This document shows, piece by piece, positions 11,130-22,570 of a DNA stretch of 64,000 nt. The stretch is taken from assembly GCA_963281255.1 (NCBI GenBank), contig OY725499.1, positions 1,682,096 to 1,746,095 on the forward strand. The letters are read 5' to 3'. The notes under the pieces are model-generated. The model ran no database searches. It worked only from the letters and a program-made list of their open reading frames with translations, and was not told the DNA's origin. The DNA comes from Aphrocallistes beatrix. Lineage: Eukaryota > Porifera > Hexactinellida > Sceptrulophora > Aphrocallistidae. Positions within the stretch are counted from its first letter, which is position 1, and each line of letters starts with the position of its first letter. The translations under genes were made by a program, and so were the position numbers.

Positions 11130-12565
11130 TATAGTCGTTAAGGTTGGAGTTTCACATAGGCGATTTGTTTTTTATCAAAAATGTGTCCAAAGTGCTTTTT
11201 TTATCATTTTTAGATCCTTTTAGGAGTCTAGAGATTAATGCAGAATTTTATAACTCCAAAGCCAATATTTCGGCACTTAGAGCCACTTCACCAGGTGTCC
11301 CTTTAAAAGGACACATTTTAAAATTGAAATGTCCCATATCTATAACTTCTTTCAATAATACCAGATCATCATTTTAATGCTGGGACCGTATTCACAAATA
11401 TTTTAAGTTCGAGCTTAAAAGGTATTCACTAAAATCAACTTAAGGATACCGCCTACCAAAAACCTTGCCTGACCTAAAAAGGCAAAAATATATTATTAAT
11501 TCCATTGTATTACTGAGTGGTCTACCATCTAATCGTACTAATTAAACGATATTGATTTTGATTTTTATGAGTAACCCCCTAAAGTTTAGAGTTGATAAAT
11601 AATGAGTTTTTTCAACGCATTCATCAATTAGTTTTTTACTTGTTTGATATCTTTTAATAATATGGACCTCAACACTGTTTGGCCTCCTTGAAAGTTATTT
11701 AACACAAATATTTAAAAGAAGGGTCAACAAAATCCAATAAAAATAGTTCTATAAGGGATTTCATTTCTATAATGCTCGGGAAATAGCCGATTTGATATCA
11801 GATATTTAGCGACAATTTTATCAGAATTAATGTACTGATCATTTTAAAAATAAATTTGGGTACAACTATAGTTTTGGACCGGAACCTTTATCACCCGATT
11901 TGGGTAAAAGTGTGGTCCTATCGTTATAGAGCTCGTTGAGATATTAAAAATGAACTAAAGAGATTAACTTCAAAATATGGTATATCAATATTTTCTCCAT
12001 CAAAAGTGGGAAAAACTGGTCATTGCTGACTGGCCACCAAAAAATAATGACATTCGATAGTGTCCGCCGGAATCCGAGATCAATAACTTCATTGAACCGT
12101 GTCAGATCATCATTTCAATACTAAATTCATGCTCAGCACTAAATTTCCAGCAATTTGATATATATATTGACCATATTTGAAGAATTTTTTGGATGGCCGT
12201 GCATAGCAACGGCCAGGAATTTTTTCACATTCCTGGCCGTTGCTAGGAACCCGTAGCCAAAGATTTTCTCCAAATATGTCCAATATATATATCAAATTGC
12301 TGGAAATTTAGTGCTGAGCACGAATTTAGCATTAAAATGATGATCTAACATGGTTCAAAGAAGTTGTGGATATGAGACTTTCCGTTTCAAAAATGTGTCC
12401 TTTTTTGGGCGACACCAGGTGGTAGAAGTGGCTCTAAGTGGCGAAATATTAGCATTAAAATTCCAAAAATCGAACCCCTTTAGGGATCTAAAAATGATTA
12501 AAAAGGTCTTTTTCAATTTTTAGATAAAAAACAAAATGCCCATAGGAAAGGCCAACCTTAACATG
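11130..12565. mobile_element. Foldback element B, first copy
   Basis: Left arm (about 11130-11375) and right arm (about 12320-12565) are reverse complements sharing ATGTGTCC, GGCACTTAGAGCCACTT and TAACTTCTTTCAA landmarks. Inside is a second inverted pair (about 12120-12170 and 12275-12325) ending in ATATATATC-AAATTGCTGG, which encloses CCTGGCCGTTGC. A diverged D-type element (from 11444, after TTAA) lies in the left half. No coding capacity. The site at 12168-12177 is the empty counterpart of the Helitron insertion in the second B copy (18735-20875). Confidence 0.75.
11444..11950 (+). mobile_element. Diverged D-type element fragment
   Basis: TTAA (11440-11443) is followed by GGATACCGCC and then CTTGCCTGACC, TCTACCATCTAATCGTA and a CGCATTCATCAATTA landmark, collinear with the left half of the 1.93-kb D copies but clearly older. 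The right end was not found. Confidence 0.65.
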
Positions 12566-12887
12566 CTTCACTGTCTCAACATCATAACTAGTTATCTGAT
12601 CACATAATATTAGAAAGTGAACATATAAATATTACCGACTAGTTAATTAATAATCACTGGAACTTGGGGGATAGAAATGTCCTGAAATACTATTAGGGTA
12701 GGATAGCGGAGCAAATGGTCCTGCCAGTGGATGCATATGAGGCTGTGTCAAGGCTTATAAATCGCTTTTTGGTTTGCGATCATCTCTGGTAGATTCTGCA
12801 ACAGATCTATTCTCTGCATATGAGATTCAATTCTCTCTAAACTTGACTTTATTCATTTGACTACAAAGAACATCTCTTCTTCCTTCT

Positions 12888-13441
12888 CTAACAAAATCTG
12901 TTTAATATTTGTGCATATCTGCAGTTACCAGATAGTGGGTAAGAAAACTTTCTTTTTCGACTGGGTTGTTCCGCCAGGTTGAGTTGATCATCATCCGTTG
13001 AAAACAGAGGGCTTGTGGCCATTTGATCGGAATCATAGGACACTTGAGAGTGAGTAGGTTCAGTTGTGATGTCTACCCCAGAAGCGATGCCCTCGAATAC
13101 TTGTCCCCACTTGATGCTTTGAAATTTATCCTCCAGTGGAGTTAGCTCACTTTCACGGGACTCCGCTAGTCTTTTCATGAAGCAATCTTATCGGCAATTA
13201 GTGGTTTATGCTTGCTCAGGAGGTTGGACCACTTTTGATAACATCGTCTCGATTCCTTGATTGCCATGAAGTGCTGACAATCTAGACGCGACATCATCCC
13301 AAACTGTGTTCTTCTCTTCGAAAGTGAAGGAACCGTTCATACTGCCAAATATTGAGATTTTTTCTCTTGAATTAAAACCACTAAGGAGTTCATTTCTTCA
13401 GGGGAAAAGTTTTTCGCCCGGGGTTTGGATTTTTCTGCCAT
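12888..13441 (-). pseudogene. Broken Myb/SANT-like DNA-binding protein gene
   Basis: On the minus strand an ATG at 13441 opens MAEKSKPRAKNFSPEE and continues with NSLVVLIQEKKSQYLA. The next block in another frame is FTFEEKNTVWDDVASRLSALHG, then (frame change) CYQKWSNLLSKHKPLIADK, then (frame change) a 96-codon tail MKRLAESRESELTPLEDKFQSI ending at 12888. The order of an acidic EE start, a W-x-x-VA-x-LSA helix and a C-x-x-KW-x-N-L helix is the three-helix pattern of Myb/SANT-like (zeste or MSANTD type) domains. About three frame changes make it a pseudogene. The Ser/Asp-rich tail could once have bound a partner. It could be a host gene or the DNA-binding gene of a Harbinger-type transposon; no partner nuclease was found nearby. 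Confidence 0.6.
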
Positions 13442-13623
13442 TAGTTTCAGTATTTCTTATTCGGTGGGATATTTCAAATATTTTTTGTTCTTGTTTCCAG
13501 TAGTTTATATAGTACGTAGTTTGTTTCAAATGTTCTGGTTTGTAGGATAATTATTCATATTTTATAGTAGTTATTCACCAACTTCTATTTAGATCATTTT
13601 AATACTTCATGGATATATTTAGA

Positions 13624-13845
13624 CATAGCCTACTACATACAAGGCCTCACAGCACCTTGCAGATTTTGGACTAGGGATGCGGTAGAAGATGGTTGCTTAG
13701 GAATGTATTGCCAGCATATATAAATATGGTGTCACAGTACCCATATCCATTGTTAAAATTTAGATTAGTCAATATATGATTCCGCAATAGGTTATATTTG
13801 TGACAAATTTAGCGATTTTCAGAGACAGTTTAAGGCCACTTCTAA
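13624..13845. mobile_element. Family C foldback, left arm only
   Basis: Begins CATAGCCTAC and carries GGACTAGGGATGCGGTAG, AATGTATTGCCAGCAT, TTAGATTAGTCA and GCGATTTTCAGAG in the family order. It is cut off in the central spacer. Confidence 0.75.
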
Positions 13846-13964
13846 GTGTTAACTAATTTTCGATTTAGTCATTTTGGGCGGGGAAACCTTAGAAATGTGG
13901 GGTCCTTGCTATCAATAGAATGGACCCCATGTCTTTGGCGGGATTATATATATTATAATTATTA

Positions 13965-14125
13965 ATTAAGCAAATACTTAGTTTTTGCTGAAGGTTTAAG
14001 CAAATACTTAGTTTTTGCTTAAAGTTAAACAAAAACTCAGTTTTTCAAACTTAAGTTTAGCTTAATGTTGCTTAAGTTTAAGCAAATACTTAGTTTTTTG
14101 CTTAGAGTAAAGCAAAAATTAAGTT
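13965..14125. repeat. Imperfect tandem repeat around AAATACTTAG
   Basis: About five spaced copies of AGCAAATACTTAGTTTTTGC or its near complement occur in 160 bp, with local inverted symmetry (TTAAGC and GCTTAA). No TSD was identified. Confidence 0.6.
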
Positions 14126-14462
14126 AAGAAGTTTAGTGAATAAGGCCCAAGGACCATTCAATTTCCTTCTTAAATGTCTCAAAATTCGAGAGAGCAAAAT
14201 GTTTGGATAAATGACCATGCACATTGCGGGAATCGAATTTAAAGAGCCCTGAGATTTTTTTTGGATGGGGCGACTCTTTAACAATTAAAATCAGCACTTC
14301 ATAGCTTCACATAATGACCTGAATTAAAAATTTGGAGGGTCTACCAATAATGGGCGGGGGAGCCGATTTCCCAGCACCCCTAAACTCCCCCTATGTGTTG
14401 ACCAGGGTCCCCTAGTACTTCATATCTTTGACGCAATTACGCTGAGAAATAGCCAAGAGATC

Positions 14463-14675
14463 TCACTTTCCCGATCCTTGATCCTGTTGTCCCAGGACAG
14501 CTCCTATCCCAGTTCCACATACATAGGCTTCAATGTAGAAAGATTTACTACAGTCTGGGAACAGCAATACCACCGGTCCCGCATTAAGGTTGTACGTAGG
14601 CATTGGAATGACTCTTCGCACTTCCCAATTTGCAGTACCGTGGAAATGCTGGAGTTCATTTACATTTTCGACCAT
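14463..14675 (-). mobile_element. Ty3/gypsy-type LTR retroelement fossil
   Basis: A short broken remnant resembling the segment after the reverse transcriptase, at the start of RNase H, of Ty3/gypsy-type elements (LLFPDCSKSFYIEAY and GTGIGAVLGQQ motifs). No LTRs, capsid or integrase region were recognised around it. Treated as an old fossil. Confidence 0.6.
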
Positions 14676-14679
14676 CTGA

Positions 14680-15144
14680 ACTCCCGTATTCGGTACAGGT
14701 AACCTCTCAGAGGACTTTTTCCAGCTCTAGACACTCAATAACTTAGATAATATATTGCCCCATACCCATTTGGCATTTAGCCCTCCTCAACTTTAATTCT
14801 ACTTCCGACAACCGTTCGATTTCACTTCTGGCGTGTTGCCATGTTCTCTAAAGGTTCATGAGTATACTAATATACCCACATCGCTCAAAGTTCTCCAGCC
14901 TGGTGAGAGCCTAAGCCATTAGCCTCTGAAAACTTGAGAATAATCTGATTCCTTAAACTAACTTATCGAAGATGCTATGGGGGTTGGGTAGGCTATTTTT
15001 GTCTCATTTAGTAACCACATTTATCCGGCAGTAGTCGATTTCAAAATGTAGACTGTTGTTTTTAGTATAGTAGCCAACTTCTGTGACTAGTGGCTTTATT
15101 TAAAGTGCGTTTCATAATTATTGGGACTAGACTTTCACTTAATG
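14680..15144. other. Unassigned DNA
   Basis: No gene was recognised. It may hold further decayed material of the adjacent retroelement, but I cannot support this. Confidence 0.3.
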
Positions 15145-15285
15145 TACACTAGCGGTCAAAAAGAATTACACAGTAAAGAATTATCAATATTTACTAGTTT
15201 TTTTAACTGCTATATGTATTTATATGTACTATCGAATTGACAAAATATTAATTGTAGTGATCATTAGTACCTAGTTGGGCCCCCC

Positions 15286-16216
15286 TTAGCATTTGATTAC
15301 TGCTTCACACCTACGTGGCATGCTCTGGAAGAGATTGACTAATTTCTCCGATTCTATTTGATCCCATGCTGTTTCCACTTCAGACCACAAATCCATATGG
15401 CTTGTTGGATTTTGGAGCTTGACTTTGGTTCCTATTTGTTCCCAAAGGTTCTCGATTGGGTTCAAATCAGGGGATTGCGCTGGCCACTCCATAACTTCGA
15501 CACTTTCGGCTTCAAACCAATCCTTCACAATACGGGCCCGGTGGCAAGGGGGCATTGTCTTTCAGGAATATTGAAATGCCAGTCAAAGAGTGCAAATGTA
15601 TTGAAGGTATTAATGAATTCTCTAAAATATTAATGTAAGACACTCTCCATTCAACTTTCTATCTACTTTACAAAGTAATCCAACACCATTTGAAGTGATA
15701 CAACCCCATAGGCCATACCATTATGCCTCCTCCCCCGTGTTTGATAGTTGTCTGGATGCAATTTTCAGCAAAGTCTTCCCCCTACATCCGTCTCACATAT
15801 ACTCTCCCGTCACAACGATATAAAAGGAATCGTGATTCATCACTAAAAATGACCTTCGACCATTTTTGTGAAGGACTGTTAACCTAGGTTTTCTCCTAGC
15901 CTTTCGTCCATGCAGTCCTGCCTCTCTGAGTCTTCTCTGGGTAGTGGAAATTGATACATCAATACCATACTGGGTTTTTTACTTCTGCTCGAACCTGTGG
16001 AGCTGTCTTAAAGCGGTTACATTTGCTTTTTCTGACAATAATACTGTCCTCTTTGCGTGTTGTTTTTCGGGTTTGCCCAGGAATCTGGAGGTCACTGACT
16101 GAACCGTTCAGTTTTTTCCTTTTCAGAATCAGTGTTGCACTTTTGTAATTGCATTTGAGTCTTACACCAATTTTTCCACGGTCTTCTAAGCTGATTCTAG
16201 GTCTGGAACTCATCAA
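15286..16216 (-). pseudogene. Tc1-like transposase remnant
   Basis: A disrupted coding region of the element above, read from 16216 down to 15286. N-terminal helix-turn-helix segment, a degenerate middle (about 15560-15955) without an open frame, and a C-terminal catalytic segment with SPDLNPIENLWEQ. Its product would have cut and joined the element at TA sites. It cannot now be translated as one protein. Confidence 0.85.
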
Positions 16217-16336
16217 AAATTGAAAAACAGATATTTTTTAGTTTGCAGATATTTTAGCAGATTATTTGAAAATTCATCAAAAAGTAACTCAAATGTGATA
16301 GAATTATATGAATTGGATTTGAATATTGGTTGTACT

Positions 16337-16819
16337 ATAGCCTACTGTATATATGGCCACAGTAACTTGCGGATTTCGGACTAGGGATGCGGTAGAAGAT
16401 GGTTGAACTAATACTTGAGCTGCCTTAAATCATTAACAAAGCACAATAGAGCTTAGGAATGTATTACCAGCATATATAAATATGGTGTCAAAGTACCCAT
16501 GTCCGTTGTTAAAATTTAGATTAGTCACCACATGGTTGAAAATCACCAAAGTTGTCACAAATATAACCTATTGCGCAACCATACCATATGGTTACGCAAT
16601 AGGTTATATTTCTTATAATTCTAGGTTATATTTCTTCGACTAATCTAAATTTTAACAACGGACATGGGTACTTTGACACCATATTTATATATGCTGGTAA
16701 TACATTCCTAAGCTCTATTGTGCTTTGTTAATGATTTAAGGCAGCTCATGTATTAGTTCAACCATCTTCTACCACATCCCTAGCCAAGTTACTGTGAGGC
16801 CTTATGTACAGTAGGCTAT
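16337..16819. mobile_element. P-type foldback MITE C4, perfect 9-bp TSD
   Basis: 483 bp from ATAGCCTACTG to AGTAGGCTAT. The two halves are reverse complements. GGTTGTACT occurs exactly at both flanks (16328-16336 and 16820-16828). This is the best copy for defining the family ends. Non-coding. Confidence 0.9.
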
Positions 16820-17136
16820 GGTTGTACTAAAATAACGCTTCTAGCTTTACTGAATTATCAATTACTATTGAATTTAAGTAATGTAAAAGAGGTGTGTAAT
16901 TCTTTTTGACCGCTAGTGTAGTATCAAACTTTCACTTGGGAAGAGTATTATAAATTCAGTATAACCTCATGTATGTATTTTCTGACTATATATACATTGT
17001 TTTGAGTCACACTATCATACCATGTGATTATCCAGCATCTTTTATGGAATGCAAACTCATTCTTTGTCTCAGTTTTTGTCAAAATTCAAACCACAGTTTG
17101 CTATGGTATAGCATTGTTTTCTTCTATACCGCTTAA

Positions 17137-18020
17137 GGATACCGCCCTCGAAAAAACATATGATTTGGCTTACAGCATACAATGAAAGTAGAGCTATAAG
17201 AGATGTTAAGCGTGGGCAGGTATCTCCGTCAAGAAATACTTGCAAATTCCAAACCATTTTTGATTCTCATTTCTAGTTTTTGAGATACAGCGTCTCAAAG
17301 TCTGTTTTTTTTCGTTTGTCGCTAGCACATCTTAATAGTAGAAATCCGGCAACTCCAGGAATTGTTTAGGACATACCAAGGAAACAAATGCTTCCAAAAT
17401 CGTATCATAGATATACTATCATAATTGCAACTTCATAGGACTAAAGAAAGTTAAAATGACAAAAATTGTAAATTTTATCGGTGTCTGAAAAAAAAGTGCG
17501 AAAATAATGACCAAAATAAAATGACCAAGTTGTAAGATATCGAAAATAAAGTTGTCCTACGTTCATCGTCTAATGATATGGAACAACTCTTGATATTTTC
17601 ATATCTCTATCTCAAGCCAATTTTGGCTTAAAATTCAGCAAAGATGGTCAATTTTGAAATTTTAAAGTCTCGAGATATAGAGATTTTAAGTTTAGATGTT
17701 AAGAAGAAAATATAATGAGTTATTAATAATGAACAAAAGCATTCACAGACATTTATTCTCATTTCTACTGCCGATTTAGGCATATTTGAACCAAATATTA
17801 AAAAAAAATAGCAAGAGTGCCCTGAAAATCCACGAAATTCCTTGAGACCCCGAATTATTTGGGATAATTGTGAATAATAATTCATATTCCTAGCACTACG
17901 AAGTATAATCTATCAGTTTAGAATGGTTAAAGAGCTTCCGAAAAGTATATTATGAAGTTAGAGCAAAAGTCTACGACTTTTAGTTTCCAAGTTAGGATTT
18001 TCGAAAAATGCTACGTCATC
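17137..18020 (-). mobile_element. Truncated D element, minus orientation
   Basis: TTAA (17133-17136) then GGATACCGCC. Landmarks GATTTGGCTTACAGCATAC and AGATGTTAAGCGTGGGCAGG match the right end of the 50975 copy in reverse. It includes the counterpart of the small conserved reading frame (17628-17885, minus). It ends near TGCTACGTCATC without a second terminus. Confidence 0.8.
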
Positions 18021-19359
18021 ATAGAGCTGTTCGGATTAGCGAGAGTGTACTGTATAAAGAAATTGATGCCCTCCTAATGAAACCGCAAAGAACTATTATT
18101 AAATCAACGCTGAACCCTTAATACTCTTTCTAATATATCTACACATTTAAGGTTGTCCTTTCCTATAATAGCTAACTTTTGACTTTATCAACCGATTCAT
18201 TTAATTTTTTCAGTGCAGATTTGAATCGCAGAGTTATCTGCAAAACTGCATTAATAATCGAAAAAATTCAACAGATAAAAATCTTTTTTTTAAATTGGTC
18301 AATTTACAAGGATTAAATCGGACACAATATGCTTACAACCCTATATAAACTTTTCAAACTCTCTCATAAATCAATCGATGATCTATCTAATGAACAAGCA
18401 GAATTTGAAATTTTGAAAATTGTTAAAAGTTCACACCAAAACACCCGAGGAATTTTAGTAATTTTGACACTATTTTTTCATAATTCTCTTTTCATTCGTA
18501 ATATCAAAATTCTGTCTGTTCATTATGTTTGACTCTTCGAGATCTATCAAAAACCGTTGAGTTTTCGCCCCTATGTTGAATTTACAAAAAGTTATCACCT
18601 TTATAATTGCTGAAAAAGAAGTTTCAGAAAATAGGATTTAGAAAATATTTATATATTTCCCTCAATTACCATTAATTTTAACTGCTTTAGAATAATAAAT
18701 AACATGCAAATATCCTTATTCGACAACTTACAGCAGTACTTAACTTCAAAATAAGGTATATCAAAAATTTTCACCATCAAAAGTGTGAAAAACTGGTCAT
18801 TGATGACTGGCCACCCAAAATAACCACATTCGATAGTACCCGCCGGAATCCCAGATCAATAACTTCTTTGAAACATGTCAGATCATCTTTCGAATGCTGA
18901 ATTCGTGTCTCGCATTGAATTTTCAGCAATTTGATATATATATCTTATATATTAAAATGCTAGGATTTGTTTGTTTGTTTGTTTGTTTGTTTGTTTGTTT
19001 GTTTGTTCGAATTGATTGAAGAATTGGCAAGTCGTAGAGATACGAAAATTGGCATGTAGGTTTCAAATGATGAATCTACGATTAAGTTCTAAGATCTAAG
19101 CGAAATTTTTACACCTCTGCAAAAAAAATGGAAACAATTTTTCACACCTTTTCTATACAATACTATGTACCGTTTCACTCTCACAATAGAAATCATTATA
19201 CGACAATATTGTAGGCTGTAATTGTAATTAATACTTCAAAGCAATTAGTTTTATGAATGTCTCAATTATATATTATAGTGTATAGCAGTTAAAAAGGTTA
19301 TTTCTATATTTTCACACCTTTATATGCATATTTTCACACGATTTGACGAATTTTGAAAA

Positions 19360-19860
19360 TTATGCTAGAAGCTAGCTTCCAACGGTTGACATGGGTTTTT
19401 TAGGGGTGTAGATTTCGAATATCATATTTTCAGATCGATATGATAAATTATTTGTTTACTTTTGTTTACAATAGATACATAAAGCAAACAAATTACAAAA
19501 ATAGGCTAGAAACTAGCTTCCAACGGTTGACATGGGATTTAGGGGTGTAGATTTCGAATATCATATTTTCAGATCGATATGATAAATTATTTGTTTACTT
19601 TTGTTTACAATAAATACATAAAGTAAACAAATGACAAAAATAGGTTAGAGACTTGCTTCTAACGGTTGACATGGGGTTTTCAGAGGTGTAGATTTCGAAT
19701 ATAATATTTTCGAGTAAGTTTGATAATTAATTTGTTTACTTTTGTTTACAATAGATACATAAAGTAAACAAATCTCAAAAATATGCTACAAACTTGATTT
19801 CAACGGTTGACATGGGTTTTCAAGGGTGTAGATTTCGAATATCGGATCCATATGAAAAAT
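19360..19860. repeat. ~140-bp tandem repeats inside Helitron
   Basis: Four head-to-tail units each hold CAACGGTTGACATGGG, GGTGTAGATTTCGAATAT, TTGTTTACTTTTGTTTACAA and an ACATAAAG-AAACAAAT block. The last unit is diverged. Confidence 0.9.
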
Positions 19861-19887
19861 TATTCGTTGACCTTTGTTTCCAATATA

Positions 19888-20075
19888 CAGTCGACTCCGC
19901 TTAATAGGGCCACATCGGTCAGAGGACATTTTGCCCCGATTAAGCGGAGGACCCTATTAACCGAAAATATTTTGTATTAGCTTCTATGTGTGAGAGCTAT
20001 TCCGGTCCTGCCAAAAGTGGCCCGATCAAGCGGCTGACCCGATTAAACAGTGGCCCTATTAAGCGGAGTCGACTG
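19888..20075. mobile_element. 188-bp TA-flanked MITE (CAGTCGACTCCGC)
   Basis: TIRs start CAGTCGACTCCGCTTAATAG, perfect at both ends, with TA at 19886-19887 and 20076-20077. The interior repeats CCGATTAAGCGG-type units. A second copy of identical length lies at 39556-39743. The CAGTCGA start suggests a pogo/Tigger-like mobiliser. Confidence 0.9.
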
Positions 20076-20322
20076 TATATATAAAGGGAAAAAAATTTTA
20101 AAAATAGTTTAGATTGAGTAACTCCAGGCGCCCGCAGGGTGACTCTGTGGACACGCAGTGTCTGCAAGCCGCGCAGCGCAAGCAAGCGAAGCGCGCTTGT
20201 TGACCATATTTGGAGACTTTTTCGGTTGCCCGTGCCTAGCAACGGCCAGGAATTTTTTCATATTCCTGGCCTTTGCTTGGAACCCGCAGCCAAAACGTTT
20301 CTCCAAATGTGTCCAATATATA

Positions 20323-20754
20323 CAGTGGAACCTGTATATAACGGTCACCCAAGGGACTGGACAAAATTGGCCGTTATACACAGGTAATCGTTTAATTAAT
20401 CCCCAAAATGTATCAACGTAGTGCAATAAATATCAAGCTTTTAGAAATCCATTACTTGAAGTAATTTCATGAAACTTGTTTATCGTTCGTAACAGTTCAT
20501 GTAATAAACACATAAAAAGGTGAAAAAGGCGATGGCCGTTATAGATAGGTAGTGGCCGTTATAGACAGGTGATGGCCGTTATACACAGTTTTAGGATCAG
20601 TATGGGACTACAAACGGGTGGCCGCTGGCCGCGTTGAGCAGGTGACCGCTATACACAGGTTCAATATTATGGAATTTCGGACGGGACTGTTCATTGGCGA
20701 TCGCTATAGACAGGTGACCGTTATATAGAGTGGCCGTTATAGCAGGTTCGACTT
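20323..20754. mobile_element. 432-bp TA-flanked MITE (CAGTGGAACCTG)
   Basis: It starts CAGTGGAACCTGTATATAAC, and the far end in reverse reads AAGTCGAACCTGCTATAACG. TA flanks it (20321-20322, 20755-20756). The inside holds about eight spaced copies of GGCCGTTATA-ACAGGT in both directions. The inverse copy is at 31318-31751. Pogo-like by its ends. Confidence 0.9.
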
Positions 20755-20875
20755 TATATCAAATTGCTGGAAATTTATTGCTGAGCATGAATTTATTAAA
20801 ATGATGATCTGACATGGTTCAAAGAAGTTATGAATATGAGACATTTCGCTTCAAAATGTGTCCTTTTTTGGACGA

Positions 20876-21228
20876 CAATGATTCTTTCACTTAAGTCTCA
20901 TCTGACACCTCATGCTTTGCTATATACAGCTACTGAATAAGGACTGTTGCTCCCTGCCGCATGAGTTATCTTTACGACGTTTATACTTGAGTTTTCTCCT
21001 AGATACAGAGTTTCTAGCATCTTTGAAAGCTGAGAGGAGTCAATAAAATAAATTAAAACGTCATGTTTGTCAAAATATGGGTGAAATCCATGTGAAATCT
21101 AACATTACATATAAAGTTTAGTTGAATAAATGTACTTTATAATATATTATGGTTCAGATGATATTTAGTTTATAGAGCAGTGATTTCAGATTCGAGATCT
21201 GCACATCCGAATTATTAATAGTTGAACA
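20876..21228. other. Unassigned DNA
   Basis: No gene or known repeat was recognised. Confidence 0.35.
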
Positions 21229-21921
21229 TCTTATATATTAAAATGCTAGGATTTTTTGTTTGTTTGTTTGTTTGTTTGTTTGTTTGTCCGAATTGATTGA
21301 AGAATTGGCAAGTCGTAGAGATACGAAAATTGGTATGTAGGTGTCAAATGATGAATCTAGGAATAAGTTCGAAAATCTAAGCGAAATTTTCACACCTCTG
21401 CAAAAAGAAATTTTCACACCTTTTCTATACTAAATAAATGACTACACTATCACATTAGAAACCATTGTATGACACTACAATAGATCGTCATTGTTATAAT
21501 ATTTCAAAACCACAACTTATGTTTGATATCTTAAATGTATTATACTATTTAGCAATAAAAAAGATTATCTGCATATTTTCACACCTTTATATACATATTT
21601 TCACATCATTTGATGAATTTTGAAAATAATGCTAGAGATTAGCTTCCAACGGGTGACATGGGGTTTTTAGGGGTGTAGATGACATATTTTCGAGTAAATT
21701 TGATGATCAATTTGTTTACTTTTGTTTTCAATAGATACATAAAGTAAACAAATTACAAACATTCTGAACTCTACAAATGTCAACTCATCATGGAATTGTG
21801 ACGTCATTGGCCATTTTTTAGAATTAGATATTTCAGTATTTCGACTAGAATTCATTTAGGTGATTGAAGCCTGAAATTTTAATGGAATGTGTATATTAAT
21901 ATATCTCAAATATGATGTAAC

Positions 21922-22034
21922 TATCATCAAAAATGATGACTCATCACTCAGTTATGACGTCATTATTAGGCAGACACGGTGTCTGCCTAATAATGACGTC
22001 ATAACTGAGTGATGAGTCATCATTTTTGATGATA
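21922..22034. repeat. 113-bp perfect palindrome
   Basis: Two exact 56-bp arms around a single G (21978). Each arm holds a CRE octamer TGACGTCA and an AP-1 heptamer TGAGTCA. The arms match Helitron interior sequence, so part of the Helitron was duplicated in reverse. Confidence 0.95.
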
Positions 22035-22071
22035 CTCAGCCTCACTGGCTGCCAGCCGCCGCCGCCGGCGG

Positions 22072-22570
22072 CAGGGTTGGAAAAAAATCAAATTTTTAAA
22101 AAAAAATCAAAAATCATGATTTATTTGATTTAAATCAGATTTATTTGATTTAAATTAGATTTTTATATATTTTTATCTATAATCATTTAGTCTTCTGTTT
22201 ATTTTTATCTACTCATAATCAAATAGAATTCTAGAATAAATTTAACATTATCTACGTATAATAGAATGTTTTAGTGAAAGAAAACGAAAAATTAGAATAA
22301 ATATTAATGAAGAAAGCGAAAAATTAGAGTATGTATTAATGTACGTAGAACTAGAAGAAATTATTTATGAGAATTCAGCAGCTTGTATATAAATACTAAT
22401 TTTCCTGCTTTAGCTATACCTAATCTATTCCTAACTTTTGAATGTACAAAAGCCATCACACTTTTATCAAATAAGAAACATTGAAGAAATTTCTAAAAGG
22501 AAATATTTTCCAAAAAAATCAAATAACAGGATTTTGATTTTTTTAAGTGATTTAAATCAAAACAACCCTG
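22072..22570. mobile_element. TIR element (CAGGGTTG), probably hAT-type MITE
   Basis: Starts CAGGGTTGGAAAAAAATC and ends with TTTAAATCAAAACAACCCTG. Both ends hold paired TTGATTTAAATC stretches. No matching 8-bp flank was found (left CCGGCGG, right AAATTTAT), so the superfamily is inferred from the TIR alone. Confidence 0.6.

Larger units (their letters stand above)
15147..16918 (-). mobile_element. Tc1-like DD34E transposon with nested P-type MITE
   Basis: TIRs start CACTAGCGGTCAAAAAGAAT at both ends, with TA duplications at 15145-15146 and 16919-16920. The transposase lies on the minus strand: the N-terminal part is at 15959-16216 (MMSSRPRISLEDRG, HTH region) and the C-terminal part at 15286-15555 (PPCHRARIVKDWFEAE, SPDLNPIENLWE). 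A one-base slip separates the second Asp (KDNAP) from CHRAR, so the enzyme is dead. Spacing from that Asp to the Glu of NPIE would be 34, the Tc1 signature. A family C foldback (16337-16819) sits between the coding start and the right TIR. Without it the element is about 1.28 kb. Confidence 0.9.
18943..20199 (+). mobile_element. Helitron H5 with defined ends and empty site
   Basis: Starts TCTTATATATTAAAATGC and ends in a GC-rich hairpin then GCGCGCTTG. The flanks, TTGATATATATA on the left and TTGACCAT on the right, join to give exactly the uninterrupted sequence at 12166-12183, proving insertion between A and T without duplication. Near the 5' end is a (GTTT)n run (18968-19010), then AATTGATTGAAGAATTGG. 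A 4-copy ~140-bp tandem array (19360-19860) and a 188-bp MITE (19888-20075) lie inside. No Rep/helicase, so it is non-autonomous. Family 3' ends read CTTG rather than the classical CTRR. Confidence 0.9.
18735..20875. mobile_element. Foldback element B, second copy, with nested insertions
   Basis: The left part (18735-18942) matches 11960-12177, the middle (20200-20322) matches about 12178-12290 and the right part (20755-20875) matches about 12290-12425. It is split by a Helitron (18943-20199), which itself holds a 188-bp TA-MITE, and by a 432-bp TA-MITE (20323-20754). The uninterrupted relative at 11130-12565 gives the pre-insertion sequence. Confidence 0.85.

Noticed and set aside
20109-20426. 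Open frames of 80-105 codons on both strands across 19997-20426
   Set aside because: They run across a Helitron terminus, foldback sequence and a MITE; GC-rich palindromes keep several frames open by chance.
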